From CAZSNT01 sp964607765 (lineage in GTDB: Bacteria > Verrucomicrobiota > Lentisphaeria > Oligosphaerales > JABHEG01): a DNA stretch of 38,798 bases. The notes under the pieces were generated by a model. The model was not told where the DNA came from and made no database searches. It saw nothing but the letters and a program-made list of their open reading frames with translations. The position numbers and the translations under genes were made by a program. The stretch covers positions 1 through 38,798 of the forward strand of contig CAZSNT010000094.1 of NCBI GenBank assembly GCA_964607765.1, given 5' to 3'. Positions 14,508 to 23,439 of this stretch are shown here, one piece after another (the stretch's first letter is position 1; the number at the start of each line of letters is the position of its first letter).

Positions 14508-17500
14508 CGGCGCCGTTCTCTTCGCTCATGATCAGGACAGCAAAGCGCTCAACCTGGTCCAGCTCGTTCGTGTTCAGCGAAGTGTAGTCGAAGCGGCCGC
14601 GCAGGTCGGTGTAGCCGTCCTTGTAGAACCTGACCTTGCCGCCCTTCATGCGGGCGTAGACTTTCGCGTAGACTTTGCCCAGCGGACGTCCTGTCTCGAG
14701 GTGTGAGATGCGCATCTGCCCGTGCGTCTCCATGAGCTGGACGCCGAGCGAGTGCGGGTAGTACGCCTGGGTCTTGACCACGCCGCCGGCAGCGACTTCC
14801 ACCATCACGTTCTGATCCCGATACTTGGCGGGCAGCTCCACGGTGGTCGTGCCTTGTCCGGCCGGGAGCTTGACGTCTGCGGTATCGTTGGGGTGGATGA
14901 TGGCGAACTGCCCGGACACTTCCTTAACGAATGGCTGACGTGAGAACAGCAGTTCGATGTCCATGAGGAAGTAGTTGATTCGGCACGCGGCCAGGTTGCG
15001 GTGTGTGAGCGTGATCCGGCGATCCTCCACCTTCAGGTCCAGTGAGGGCGCGGTGTCGGCCAGCTTCGTCTGCTGCTGGTCGCGGTCTTCGATATCGACG
15101 ACAGTTGCACTGCCGCCCTGCGTTTCCGCCACCTGTGCCAGCACGTTGAGGAAACGCTTCCGCCACCGGTCCACCCCGTGCTGCTCATACTTCCGGGCTA
15201 TCTGCTGCGCTTCCGTCGGGCGTCCCCTGTAGAACGCTGCGTAGGCTTTGAGGTAGTCGTACTGGATTCTGGTGTCGAGCTTCTCGGCGTTGACCCTGTC
15301 GAAGAACGCGAGGGCCTCCTTTACACGGTCCTGGAGGAACAGGTAGTAGGTCACGGCAGCCAAGTCGGCATCGTCGAGCCCGGCGCGACAGGCAAGACTG
15401 CGCATGAACTCGTGGTATTGGTGGTGCAACTGGCGGTTCAGGATCTTGCGTTTGCCGCCCAAGGGGTACACGCGTGGGTTCACCAGAGGATGGTACTCGC
15501 GGTGTTGGTAGGTGTGGCGCGCCACGGGATTGACGGTCAGCAGCGGTGATGCGATCGCCATGCCGCACTGCGTTGCGTAGGGAGAATGCCGCAGGTACTC
15601 CTGGGCGGACGGCAGGTGATTGTGCAGGACGCCGTAGGACCAGAGCACGTCGCTGTAAATGTGGCGACCGTCCAGCAGCCCAATGGCCTTCTCGAAGAAG
15701 TCCTTGTCCCGCATCCGGAACGCAATGAGGTCCAGATCCAACCGGTTGACGTTGTTGTCGCGCAGGTACTCGAGGACCTGCGCGCTGCTGCCGTTCTGCG
15801 AGATATACCACCAGGATGTGGTGTCGATCTTCGTCAGCTTGCCCACGACGTGGAACGTGAACGGGCGTGCGGCCGCTATCACCTCGCCCTTCTCGGCTAC
15901 ATGCACCGGGTAATGCGCCCAGTCCCCCGCGGCCGGGAAGTAGAAGTGGTACTCGACCGTCTGCGTCGAGTAGGCGTCCAACTGCCGGTGCAGGCTGCGC
16001 GTGTAGAAACCGCTCAATACTGGTATGGCCCGGCTCGGGACCTGCAGCAGCACGTCCACCTTGCGCCGGGACGACGTGGGGTTGGTCAGCACAACCTGGC
16101 ATCCGTAGACGCGGTGGGTCTGGAATTCATCCGTGACGAACTTGTCGAAGCGTTCGTTGTCCTCGTGCCGGTAGCGGTCGTTGTGAGCGAGGAAGTTCTG
16201 GCTCACCAGCATGGGTGCCGGCGTCTCGGCCTGTTCGGTGTCCCTGATCTGCTTGTGATAGATGACGACGTCGGAGCCCGGCGTGAGACGCAGCCGCGCC
16301 TGCTCGTACGCGGTCTTGTGCTCGAGGGGTTTGAAAGGCAGATCCAGCACGGCCAGAGCGAACATCATCTCGGTGAAATTCCGCGTCGCCTCGGCGACCG
16401 CGGCAGACAGGAACGGGGCGTCGCCGCTGTGTGCTGCATAGTCTCTCCAGAACCCGTTGACTGTAACCAAGTCCGCGACCTGTTTCTCGATCGGCAGTCT
16501 GTAGTAGTTGTTCTCGACCCATTCCTCCGTCTTGTCGAGCTTGCGGTAGAGCTGGCGCACGGACTTGCGTCGGGCCCGGTCAGCGGCCAGGTTCGCCATC
16601 AGCCCTTCAGCCTCCATCTGTCTGTCAGCCTTCGCCTCGAAATCTATGGACATGGCAGCTCTGCGCGTTCTGCTCTTCTTCTTGGCGAGCATTCTGACGG
16701 GGGCCGGGGCGTCCAAGGTCTTCTCCATCGCCTTCTCCTGCTTGGCTCGCCGCAGGGCGACCCGGGGCCCGGCAACCACCGTGGGCTCCGCAAAACCCAT
16801 CGCGTCATCGTCATCGTCCGCGACTTCCGCCAGGGCTTCCGCCAGACCGAACGCGTCCTCTGTTTCCAGCGCACTTCCTTTGACTGCCGTCTTGAAGAGG
16901 CGATTGAAGCGTTCGTAATCGGGCGGGATCAGGTCGAACATGTCTTTGACGTGTCGGGCTGTGACCGGCGCTTGTGCCGTCAGGCGCTGTGTCAGCAGGA
17001 TGCGCTCGACCACGTTCAGGCGCTGGTAGTCCCAAGCGCGCAGATAGGGCGACAGGTCGCTGCCCAGCAGGTAGTGGTCGATGAACGTCTTGTCCTTCTT
17101 GTTGCGCAGGTACGGCTTGATCACCGTGGTGAAGAACGCGGGGTCCTTCCTGGACAGGAAAAAGTTGAGTTCGTGGCAGGCATACTTGGCGTAGAGCTCT
17201 CGCTGCCTGTCGGCGTCCAGGTCCGGCCAGCCGAGGATGAAGTTGAACTCGGTGAGCGTGGTGTTGTCGCTGAGCGTGGCCAGCAGCGAGTAGACGCTGG
17301 CCAGCGAGTCGTAGACTTCGAATCTGGCAGACCGAATGTCCTCCACTGCGAAGTCCGCACCGGCCTTCACTGTATCGATGCTCTTCTGCTCCGAGTAGTG
17401 CCGCGCCGGATCGAGCGGGCGCAGCTGCCGCAGATCGCGGTGCGCGGGCGGCGTGTCGGGCAGGGCGAGTTCGCGACAGACGCTGTCAAACGGATCGATG

Positions 17501-20500
17501 GCAAGGGCCTGCACATGGCGGCGCGTTCCCAGCGAGCTCAGTTTAACCGTTACGACGCCGTTCGCGTCGGGCCGCAGGTTCGCCAGGACCAACGAGGGCT
17601 GTTCCAGGAAGTCCAGGTTGCTGAGTCCCTTGCCGTCCGCACTCCGGGCCCGTCTTCCGCCAAAGCTGTCCGAGGCCCGGACTTCCCGCGGTGCCATGGC
17701 CGCGTCTGCTGCGACATCCCCCCACACAGCGCCCTTGGCCGCTTCCTGCGTGCCGGTGTCCGTCTTGCGCAAGTTCCAGGGATTGAGCAGCAGTTCGGGG
17801 CGTCGGAGCATGTTGCCCGGGTAGATGTCGGCCTGTCGCCGCTCCAGGATGTAGCGGTATTCGTCACCAATGTTGCGTCCGGACAGGTAGCGCGAGGCGA
17901 GCGTGCGCACACGTTGTATCCACGGTGCGGGACGCGCCGGCGCCCCGATGCCGCCGAACAGGCCGATCTCCGGCACGAAGCGTGTCGCCACGACGTGAAC
18001 TCGGGTGGCGGCAGACGTGTTTGCCAGCAGCACGCGCAACTCGTCCTTCTTCGCGTCGGTCTCCAGCTTGACTATCTGCAGCGGCGCAGCGGCGCGGTCT
18101 TCGAGGAGGCGGGCGCGCGACAGCAGGCTCGGCGCATCCCGACGCCCGGCCGTGATACGCAGGTGGATCGGTGCGTTTTCCTGCTTCAGCGTCAGCAGGT
18201 AGTCGCCCGCCGGTATGTCCTCCACACGCAGGAACGCGTCGCCCGTCTTGACGCTGTCAGTCCAGTCCTTGACCGGAGTGTTGCCGCGCAGTTCAAGCAG
18301 CGAAAAGCCCTGCCACCGCTTCTGCGGCAAAGCCTGCATGACCGGCATCCGCAAGGCCTCGCCCGCCAAAGCATGCAGGGCGCGCGGCCTGCTGCGCACA
18401 TCCTGCCCTAACTGCCACCGGTGCGACGTGTCTTCCGGACCGCGCGCCAACACCCAGGTGATGTCGGTCAGTGTCCCGAGCCGGACACGGCCTCTCTCGT
18501 CGGTCTGCAACACGACATGCTCGGTCTGGCGGACATGGCGGTGCTTGAGCTCGAAGTGCACGGCCCGATCTGCCTTTGCTTCGCCGTTGCGGCCGCGGAG
18601 CTCCAGCGTGTAACTGCCGTCCACGTGGCGCAGATGCAGGTCCTCCACCTTCTCGGTCGTATCGATCCGGTTCAGCGCTACGGCGGCCGAACTCGTGAGA
18701 TTCTGCTTCTCGTTGCGGCTGACTACCTGGATCCTGCCTCGAAGCGTGAACGCGAGTCGGGCCAGCTTCTCCGGGACCCTGAATTCGTAGAGCGATTCCC
18801 GATCGTTGTGAAGCTCGAACCCTGTCACCTCTTTGCTGCTCGATATGCCCTCGTGGTCGGTGGACTCGATGACCAGGGCCGTCTCCTCCAACAGATCGAG
18901 GTCCGTAGGTCGTCCGTTCAGCAGGAGCTCCGGCCGGATCATGACTTGGGCCGTGGCGCCGGCGATCAAGGCTTCCCGGTCGATCGCGATGCCTGCGCTG
19001 AGTGTGTAGATCTCGGCCGCGTGCCTGAACTGGTGCAGTGCGGCGAAGCTGTTGTGCAGGACGATCACTTTCTGCGTGCTCGACCGACTGGCGTACGGAA
19101 TGACAATCTCCCCACCTTCGTCCGGCGTGTACTCCTGGCCGCCGAACCACAGTCGGGCGTTGGTCAGGCGTTCGTTCCGTTCGTTGTAGGCCCGGAACAC
19201 GTGCCCCGCCGCGCCCTGCCGCTCGGTGAGAGTCAGACGGCCTTTGCGGATGAGCGCGCGACTGCTGCGTCCGTTCCCGATCAGTTCGACCACGTAGACA
19301 CCCGGCCCATTGATCTCCGGGAACTCGAACGTCTCGACATGGCGGCGCAGTTCTACCTGCTTGTAGGTTGTCTTGCGCTCAACGTTCGCGACCAGGCCGT
19401 CCAAGTCGATGCCGGTCGATATCTCCTCGAGCTTTCCGCGGTACGCGTTGAACGTGTTGATTCGGTAGATCTTGATGATCAGATCCCGAACGTTCTTCAC
19501 GGCCACTTGGAGCGTGACCGGCTCGGCCGTGGCCCACACGGTCCTGTTCGTGGGCAGGAACTCGAGGTCAACACGGTCCTTCAGCGCCTTGTATTCGGCA
19601 GCAGACAGCAGCGAGTACCAACGCTCTTGGTCGCCTACGCCGTTGAGGATTTTTGTCTCCGCAAACACGCGCTTCACATAGTTGCTGTCGAGCACGCGCG
19701 CGAATTCGTCGTAGTTGGCCGCGTCGAGCAGGAAGTGCTGCAGGCAGCGGCGGACCAGCGGCTCGTCGAGACGGACTGGCGGCATCAGCGTGTACTGGCG
19801 GAAGTCCGCGTTCAGGTTGGCGCGGTGATGGCGGTGCTCCGGGCGGTTCACGTAGTCGGAGCGGATGTAAGGCACGGCGCGCGGCAACTGCAGGTATTCA
19901 AGGAAGCGTTTCCGATCCCACGTGCCCCGGCTCAGATCAAACTCCAGCTGCCTGTAGAGCACGTGCGCTTTGAGTGAGTTGTGTGCCGGTGCCAGCCGTT
20001 GAACGAACGTCAGAAGCCGTTGCAGGAAGGCGCCCTTTTCGGCCGGATCGTTCTCCCTGTCCGCGTCGGCGCCGGGTGTGAGTTTACTCAGGTAAGTGTT
20101 GACGAATGTTGCGTCGTTGAGCACTTTCGGCATCTTGCGGATGCAGCGCTCCAACTGCTCGAGCGTCAAGGCGCGGTGTATCTTGTGCGAGCCGAAGCCG
20201 CGGCTGTTGCGGTGGTTGAGGTCGTCCACGACCATGTCGGCGAGGCCGGGGATGTCGGGACGCTGCAGACGCCGCAGAAAGTCGCGACGCTGATCGGCGT
20301 CCAGCTTCTCTGCCGCCAGCAGGTCCAGCGCGCTGTCCTCGAACCCCTGCACCTTGCCGCGGTACCTGGCAAAGGCACGTGCGGCCAGCCGTTTCCAGCT
20401 GATCAGGCTGGCGTCCAGAACGGTTGGGTGGTTCGTCTTCTTCTCGAGCTGCTGCTTCTGGTGATCGAAGCGCAGGCGCAGCCGGTCGCGGATGTGTTGC

Positions 20501-20811
20501 AGTGTTTTCTCCGGCGCCGTCTCGTACTCGAGCAGGGCCTGGCGATTCTGCATCTCCTTGACCCGCGCCGTGTACTTGTGGCGCTTGATCCACTGTCCCA
20601 GGACTTCATGGACTTTCTGATGGTCGCCCGAATTCTGGTGGTGCAGACAATGGTAGTAGTAGTAATCCTCCGTGCCGGGAATGAGCTGTTTGAGCGGCAC
20701 GGTACGGTCCTGAGCCAGGGCGAAATCCTCCACAAACCCGATGTCTGACGCCCATGTGGCCCCAGCCCAGAGTCCCGCGACCAATGCGATTCGGAACGCC
20801 CTGTGTCTCAT
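14476..20811 (-). CDS. Giant exported alpha-2-macroglobulin-like (MG-domain) protein
   Basis: 2,111 residues. The start at 20811 follows AAGGAGG by 8 bases and gives a signal peptide (MRHRAFRIALVAGLWAGATW). Residues about 25-430 are helical. About 430-780 look like macroglobulin beta-sandwich domains (FLPTNRTVWATAEPVTLQV; a bait-like VIRPELLLNGRP region follows). A helical domain at about 1150-1400 would correspond to the thioester domain, but no GCxEQ thioester motif is seen; the nearest text is YACHELN near residue 1210. TPR-like helices near 1890 (DYLKAYAAFYRGRPTEAQQ) and a beta-rich C-terminus end the protein. Bacterial alpha-2-macroglobulins trap proteases in the periplasm; without the thioester it would rely on conformational trapping or do something else. 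It sits within the MoxR/VWA cluster on the opposite strand. Family placement is moderately sure. Confidence 0.72.
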   Translation of the reverse strand: MRHRAFRIALVAGLWAGATWASDIGFVEDFALAQDRTVPLKQLIPGTEDYYYYHCLHHQNSGDHQKVHEVLGQWIKRHKYTARVKEMQNRQALLEYETAPEKTLQHIRDRLRLRFDHQKQQLEKKTNHPTVLDASLISWKRLAARAFARYRGKVQGFEDSALDLLAAEKLDADQRRDFLRRLQRPDIPGLADMVVDDLNHRNSRGFGSHKIHRALTLEQLERCIRKMPKVLNDATFVNTYLSKLTPGADADRENDPAEKGAFLQRLLTFVQRLAPAHNSLKAHVLYRQLEFDLSRGTWDRKRFLEYLQLPRAVPYIRSDYVNRPEHRHHRANLNADFRQYTLMPPVRLDEPLVRRCLQHFLLDAANYDEFARVLDSNYVKRVFAETKILNGVGDQERWYSLLSAAEYKALKDRVDLEFLPTNRTVWATAEPVTLQVAVKNVRDLIIKIYRINTFNAYRGKLEEISTGIDLDGLVANVERKTTYKQVELRRHVETFEFPEINGPGVYVVELIGNGRSSRALIRKGRLTLTERQGAAGHVFRAYNERNERLTNARLWFGGQEYTPDEGGEIVIPYASRSSTQKVIVLHNSFAALHQFRHAAEIYTLSAGIAIDREALIAGATAQVMIRPELLLNGRPTDLDLLEETALVIESTDHEGISSSKEVTGFELHNDRESLYEFRVPEKLARLAFTLRGRIQVVSRNEKQNLTSSAAVALNRIDTTEKVEDLHLRHVDGSYTLELRGRNGEAKADRAVHFELKHRHVRQTEHVVLQTDERGRVRLGTLTDITWVLARGPEDTSHRWQLGQDVRSRPRALHALAGEALRMPVMQALPQKRWQGFSLLELRGNTPVKDWTDSVKTGDAFLRVEDIPAGDYLLTLKQENAPIHLRITAGRRDAPSLLSRARLLEDRAAAPLQIVKLETDAKKDELRVLLANTSAATRVHVVATRFVPEIGLFGGIGAPARPAPWIQRVRTLASRYLSGRNIGDEYRYILERRQADIYPGNMLRRPELLLNPWNLRKTDTGTQEAAKGAVWGDVAADAAMAPREVRASDSFGGRRARSADGKGLSNLDFLEQPSLVLANLRPDANGVVTVKLSSLGTRRHVQALAIDPFDSVCRELALPDTPPAHRDLRQLRPLDPARHYSEQKSIDTVKAGADFAVEDIRSARFEVYDSLASVYSLLATLSDNTTLTEFNFILGWPDLDADRQRELYAKYACHELNFFLSRKDPAFFTTVIKPYLRNKKDKTFIDHYLLGSDLSPYLRAWDYQRLNVVERILLTQRLTAQAPVTARHVKDMFDLIPPDYERFNRLFKTAVKGSALETEDAFGLAEALAEVADDDDDAMGFAEPTVVAGPRVALRRAKQEKAMEKTLDAPAPVRMLAKKKSRTRRAAMSIDFEAKADRQMEAEGLMANLAADRARRKSVRQLYRKLDKTEEWVENNYYRLPIEKQVADLVTVNGFWRDYAAHSGDAPFLSAAVAEATRNFTEMMFALAVLDLPFKPLEHKTAYEQARLRLTPGSDVVIYHKQIRDTEQAETPAPMLVSQNFLAHNDRYRHEDNERFDKFVTDEFQTHRVYGCQVVLTNPTSSRRKVDVLLQVPSRAIPVLSGFYTRSLHRQLDAYSTQTVEYHFYFPAAGDWAHYPVHVAEKGEVIAAARPFTFHVVGKLTKIDTTSWWYISQNGSSAQVLEYLRDNNVNRLDLDLIAFRMRDKDFFEKAIGLLDGRHIYSDVLWSYGVLHNHLPSAQEYLRHSPYATQCGMAIASPLLTVNPVARHTYQHREYHPLVNPRVYPLGGKRKILNRQLHHQYHEFMRSLACRAGLDDADLAAVTYYLFLQDRVKEALAFFDRVNAEKLDTRIQYDYLKAYAAFYRGRPTEAQQIARKYEQHGVDRWRKRFLNVLAQVAETQGGSATVVDIEDRDQQQTKLADTAPSLDLKVEDRRITLTHRNLAACRINYFLMDIELLFSRQPFVKEVSGQFAIIHPNDTADVKLPAGQGTTTVELPAKYRDQNVMVEVAAGGVVKTQAYYPHSLGVQLMETHGQMRISHLETGRPLGKVYAKVYARMKGGKVRFYKDGYTDLRGRFDYTSLNTNELDQVERFAVLIMSEENGAVIREAAPPKM

Positions 20812-20870
20812 CAGACTTCCCTCCTTATGCCCGTTGCAGTAAAGGCTGAACTGATTTGCCCATCCACTAC

Positions 20871-20893
20871 GAAAGACGCGAAAGACACGAAAA
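20871..20893. repeat. 9-bp tandem repeat GAAAGACRC, about 2.5 copies
   Basis: GAAAGACGC (20871-20879), GAAAGACAC (20880-20888) and a partial third copy GAAAA lie about 60 bases upstream of the macroglobulin-like start. Read on the minus strand the repeat would encode FRVFRVFR, a peptide that turns up as spurious extensions of unrelated genes; this supports a start downstream of it at 20811. Confidence 0.6.
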
Positions 20894-21011
20894 GCAAGCC
20901 GGGACACTCACGCACCGTAATGCCTTGGCTCCTCACGTAACAGAGGGATTGCCACGCACGCGTTTGGGTTGCCGCTGTACGGGCGGCTTGGACGTCTTGG
21001 TCGATATCTCC

Positions 21012-21039
21012 CGATTCCTGTCGGTTCCTGTCGACTCCT
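21012..21039. repeat. 10-bp tandem repeat CGRTTCCTGT
   Basis: CGATTCCTGT (21012-21021), CGGTTCCTGT (21022-21031) and a partial third copy CGACTCCT (21032-21039) lie about 175 bases upstream of the BatA-type gene. The 10-base period resembles that of the repeat at 34376-34420, though the units differ. Confidence 0.5.
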
Positions 21040-21213
21040 TCGTTGGGCCTGATCGCGGCAGCGCCGCCGGGTTCTGCCGCCCCAAGAAAAGATGAGAAAT
21101 CTGCTCTCCCCAGTTCTGCTCCCCCCATGCGTCGCCGCAATCCCCTTGCCCCCAATTCCCTTGTCCCGGTTCGTGCGCTACTGTTTAGGGGAACGGGTAT
21201 CACCTGACAGGCG

Positions 21214-23439
21214 ATGGGTATGATTGGTTTGCTGGTACCGGCAGGACTGTTTGGGTTGGCAACAGTCGCATGGCCGATTTACCTGCACTTCCGCAGACGC
21301 CGTCATCCGCGCGTCCAGACTGTGCCGTCGCTGCGGATCTTCTGGCGCGCCAGCCAACGGGCCAAGCGACTGCGCATCCAGCAGCTGTTGCTGCTTGCTG
21401 TCCGCGTGTTGAGTTTGGCGGCGCTCTGCCTGATCCCGGCGCAGTTGTTCTGGCGCACCGCCGCGGTTCTGCCGCTGCCGTTGGCAGGTGCCGCTGAGGA
21501 CGACGCGCCGTGTTTGGGGATTGTCATTGACGACAGCCTATCCGCCCGGCATGCGAACAGCGAAAACAGCCGACTCGAGCTCAGCAAACGCTGGCTGGTC
21601 GAGCGCCTGGCGCAGCTGCCGGACACGGCCCAGGTTGCGGTTGTGCCCACGAGCTTCGCACAAGCCTCGCCGCTGATGCCCAAAGCGGCGGCGATCGAAC
21701 GTCTTCAACAGATGGCCTGTGTCCCGGAACCGGGCAACGCCACACGCGCCCTCGCCACGCTCGCCGGGAAGCTGTCCGGCCGCCGTGCCGCCGTGGTCGT
21801 TGCGGCGCCGCGTTCGGAAGCGCTTTGGCCCAGCGCGGAGCCCGAGTCGCCCGTGTGGGCTGTCCCGAACCTCGTGTTCTTCGACACGACCGCGTGTCGC
21901 GCCGATTGCTACATCCAGTCCGTTTCTGAAGAGGCAGGCACGGAGCCTGAGGCGCGTTGGTTCTGCCGTTTCGCCGGCGAGCCCGCCGCGATTCGTACCA
22001 AAACGCTGGCTTTGAGCGACGCGCACGGCAATTCGCAACGCTTGCCCGTTTCTCTCCAGGACGCGCATCGCCGTGAGATCCGCGTGCAGCCGCAGCACCG
22101 TCGCGAAGGCGCGCAGTACGCCCTGTCCGTGGTCCAAGACTACGCCCATCCCTGGTTCTCCTGGTACCTGATCCCGACGGCCGAATCGTCTCGTGCCGGG
22201 CATCACGTCATCGTTGTCCGGGAACGGGACCCGGCCTCGTTGGTCGCAGACCAGGTTCTTACCGCTGCCCTGCTCGCAACCCGCGGCGCCGTGCCGCTGC
22301 AGCATGTCACAGCTGCGGACTTCGCAACGGGCGAGGACGACGGGGGCCGCCCCACGCTCGTGATTGTGGGCGCCGCGGCTGCCCGAACGTGCGCGGCGAG
22401 TACTCGGTTCAGTGGCCTGGTCGAGCGTGGCGTTCGTGTGCTGTGCGTTCCGACGCGTGGGCTTGGCATACAGCGATCGGACGACGGCGCGACCGGACAC
22501 CTGCCGGCCTGGGAAGCCCCGGCACAGGGCGTCGGAACACGCATCCATCCGCTGCGCCTCGCAGCCGCGGCCGACACGGGATGTGACTTGGAATCTCTGC
22601 TGCTGCTCGGACTCGAGCAGATGGCTGTGGGGCCGCTCATGGCGCCGGTTTTCGGCTGCGACACTGACACGGTCATTGCCACGAACGACGGGCATCCTGT
22701 GCTGCGTGTCAATGTCCCGGGACCGGGAACATCAGTCTGGGCTTTGGGGTTCTGTCTGGAACTGGACGAGCAGGGCGCCATGTTCCACCCGCTCTTGCCG
22801 TTCCTGCTCGAGCGCATTTTGTTCCCGTCGTCCGAAGCGAACGGCCGTGCCGTGCTGGCCAGCGGCGCTCCGGCGGAAGGGGAAGCGGTCGATCCGTGCG
22901 CCTGGTTCGGTCTCGAGGCCATCGACGGTCGGCTGCAGTTCCCGGACGGTACCGTGCTGCCACTCAACTGCTCCCGTAGTGTCCCGTTCACGCTGCGCAT
23001 ACCCCTGCCGGGGTTGTACGAACTGCACGCAGGGCAGGACGTGATTGTACGCGGCGCCAACGCGTTGCGGGAGCCGGCGTCCGGGGAACTGTCCCGCGGC
23101 GATTGGCAGACTCGCCTGCCGGAGATCGAGGTGAACTGGCTCAGCACGCAGGACACGCCGCGGCTGCTGGACACGACTGTGCACACCAGGCTGGGCGGCA
23201 CGGGCCGCGACCAGCGTTACGACCTGAGCCCGTTGTTCGCCGGGTGCGTGTTGTTTTTTCTCCTGATGGAGTCGTTGCTGCTGCTCGGACAGAATGGCGT
23301 CGGAACGAGCGCGGCAAAGGGGCAACGGCACAGTGGTCCGGCCCGGCCCGTGCCGGGAGAATCCAGTTCACGGCCCGTACCGCTGAGTGATGGGCCGGAG
23401 CAGCGTTTAGAGGCAACGGAATCGCGTGAGGAACAGTGA
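21214..23439 (+). CDS. BatA_N-type membrane protein with VWA-like domain
   Basis: 741 residues. ATG codons at 21214 and 21220 are both possible starts. Two transmembrane segments at the N-terminus (LLVPAGLFGLATVAWPIYLHF and LLLLAVRVLSLAALCLIP) enclose the BatA_N signature RRRRHPRVQTVPSLRIFW. A von Willebrand A-like domain follows with an intact DxSxS metal-site motif (IDDSLSA, about residue 110). A long beta/alpha extracytoplasmic region follows, and a last transmembrane segment (FAGCVLFFLLMESLLLLG) lies near residue 680. BatA/VWA membrane proteins act with MoxR-DUF58 pairs in envelope stress or complex assembly. It is translationally coupled to the next VWA gene (GTGA). Domain calls are good; the cellular role is inferred. 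Confidence 0.85.
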   Translation: MGMIGLLVPAGLFGLATVAWPIYLHFRRRRHPRVQTVPSLRIFWRASQRAKRLRIQQLLLLAVRVLSLAALCLIPAQLFWRTAAVLPLPLAGAAEDDAPCLGIVIDDSLSARHANSENSRLELSKRWLVERLAQLPDTAQVAVVPTSFAQASPLMPKAAAIERLQQMACVPEPGNATRALATLAGKLSGRRAAVVVAAPRSEALWPSAEPESPVWAVPNLVFFDTTACRADCYIQSVSEEAGTEPEARWFCRFAGEPAAIRTKTLALSDAHGNSQRLPVSLQDAHRREIRVQPQHRREGAQYALSVVQDYAHPWFSWYLIPTAESSRAGHHVIVVRERDPASLVADQVLTAALLATRGAVPLQHVTAADFATGEDDGGRPTLVIVGAAAARTCAASTRFSGLVERGVRVLCVPTRGLGIQRSDDGATGHLPAWEAPAQGVGTRIHPLRLAAAADTGCDLESLLLLGLEQMAVGPLMAPVFGCDTDTVIATNDGHPVLRVNVPGPGTSVWALGFCLELDEQGAMFHPLLPFLLERILFPSSEANGRAVLASGAPAEGEAVDPCAWFGLEAIDGRLQFPDGTVLPLNCSRSVPFTLRIPLPGLYELHAGQDVIVRGANALREPASGELSRGDWQTRLPEIEVNWLSTQDTPRLLDTTVHTRLGGTGRDQRYDLSPLFAGCVLFFLLMESLLLLGQNGVGTSAAKGQRHSGPARPVPGESSSRPVPLSDGPEQRLEATESREEQ

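Larger units (their letters stand above)
20812..21213. other. Divergent intergenic region between the macroglobulin-like and BatA-type genes
   Basis: About 400 bases with no supportable gene. It holds two short tandem repeats (20871-20893 and 21012-21039) and the Shine-Dalgarno of the leftward gene (AAGGAGG in 20819-20826). It must contain promoters for both directions, but I found no convincing -35/-10 pair. The stretch 21090-21170 is C-rich on the plus strand. Confidence 0.6.

Noticed and set aside
15586..18411. Long open frame of 941 codons on the plus strand
   Set aside because: It lies wholly antisense to the macroglobulin-like gene, which has a signal peptide, a perfect Shine-Dalgarno and domain-like text; the antisense frame is a GC-bias shadow.
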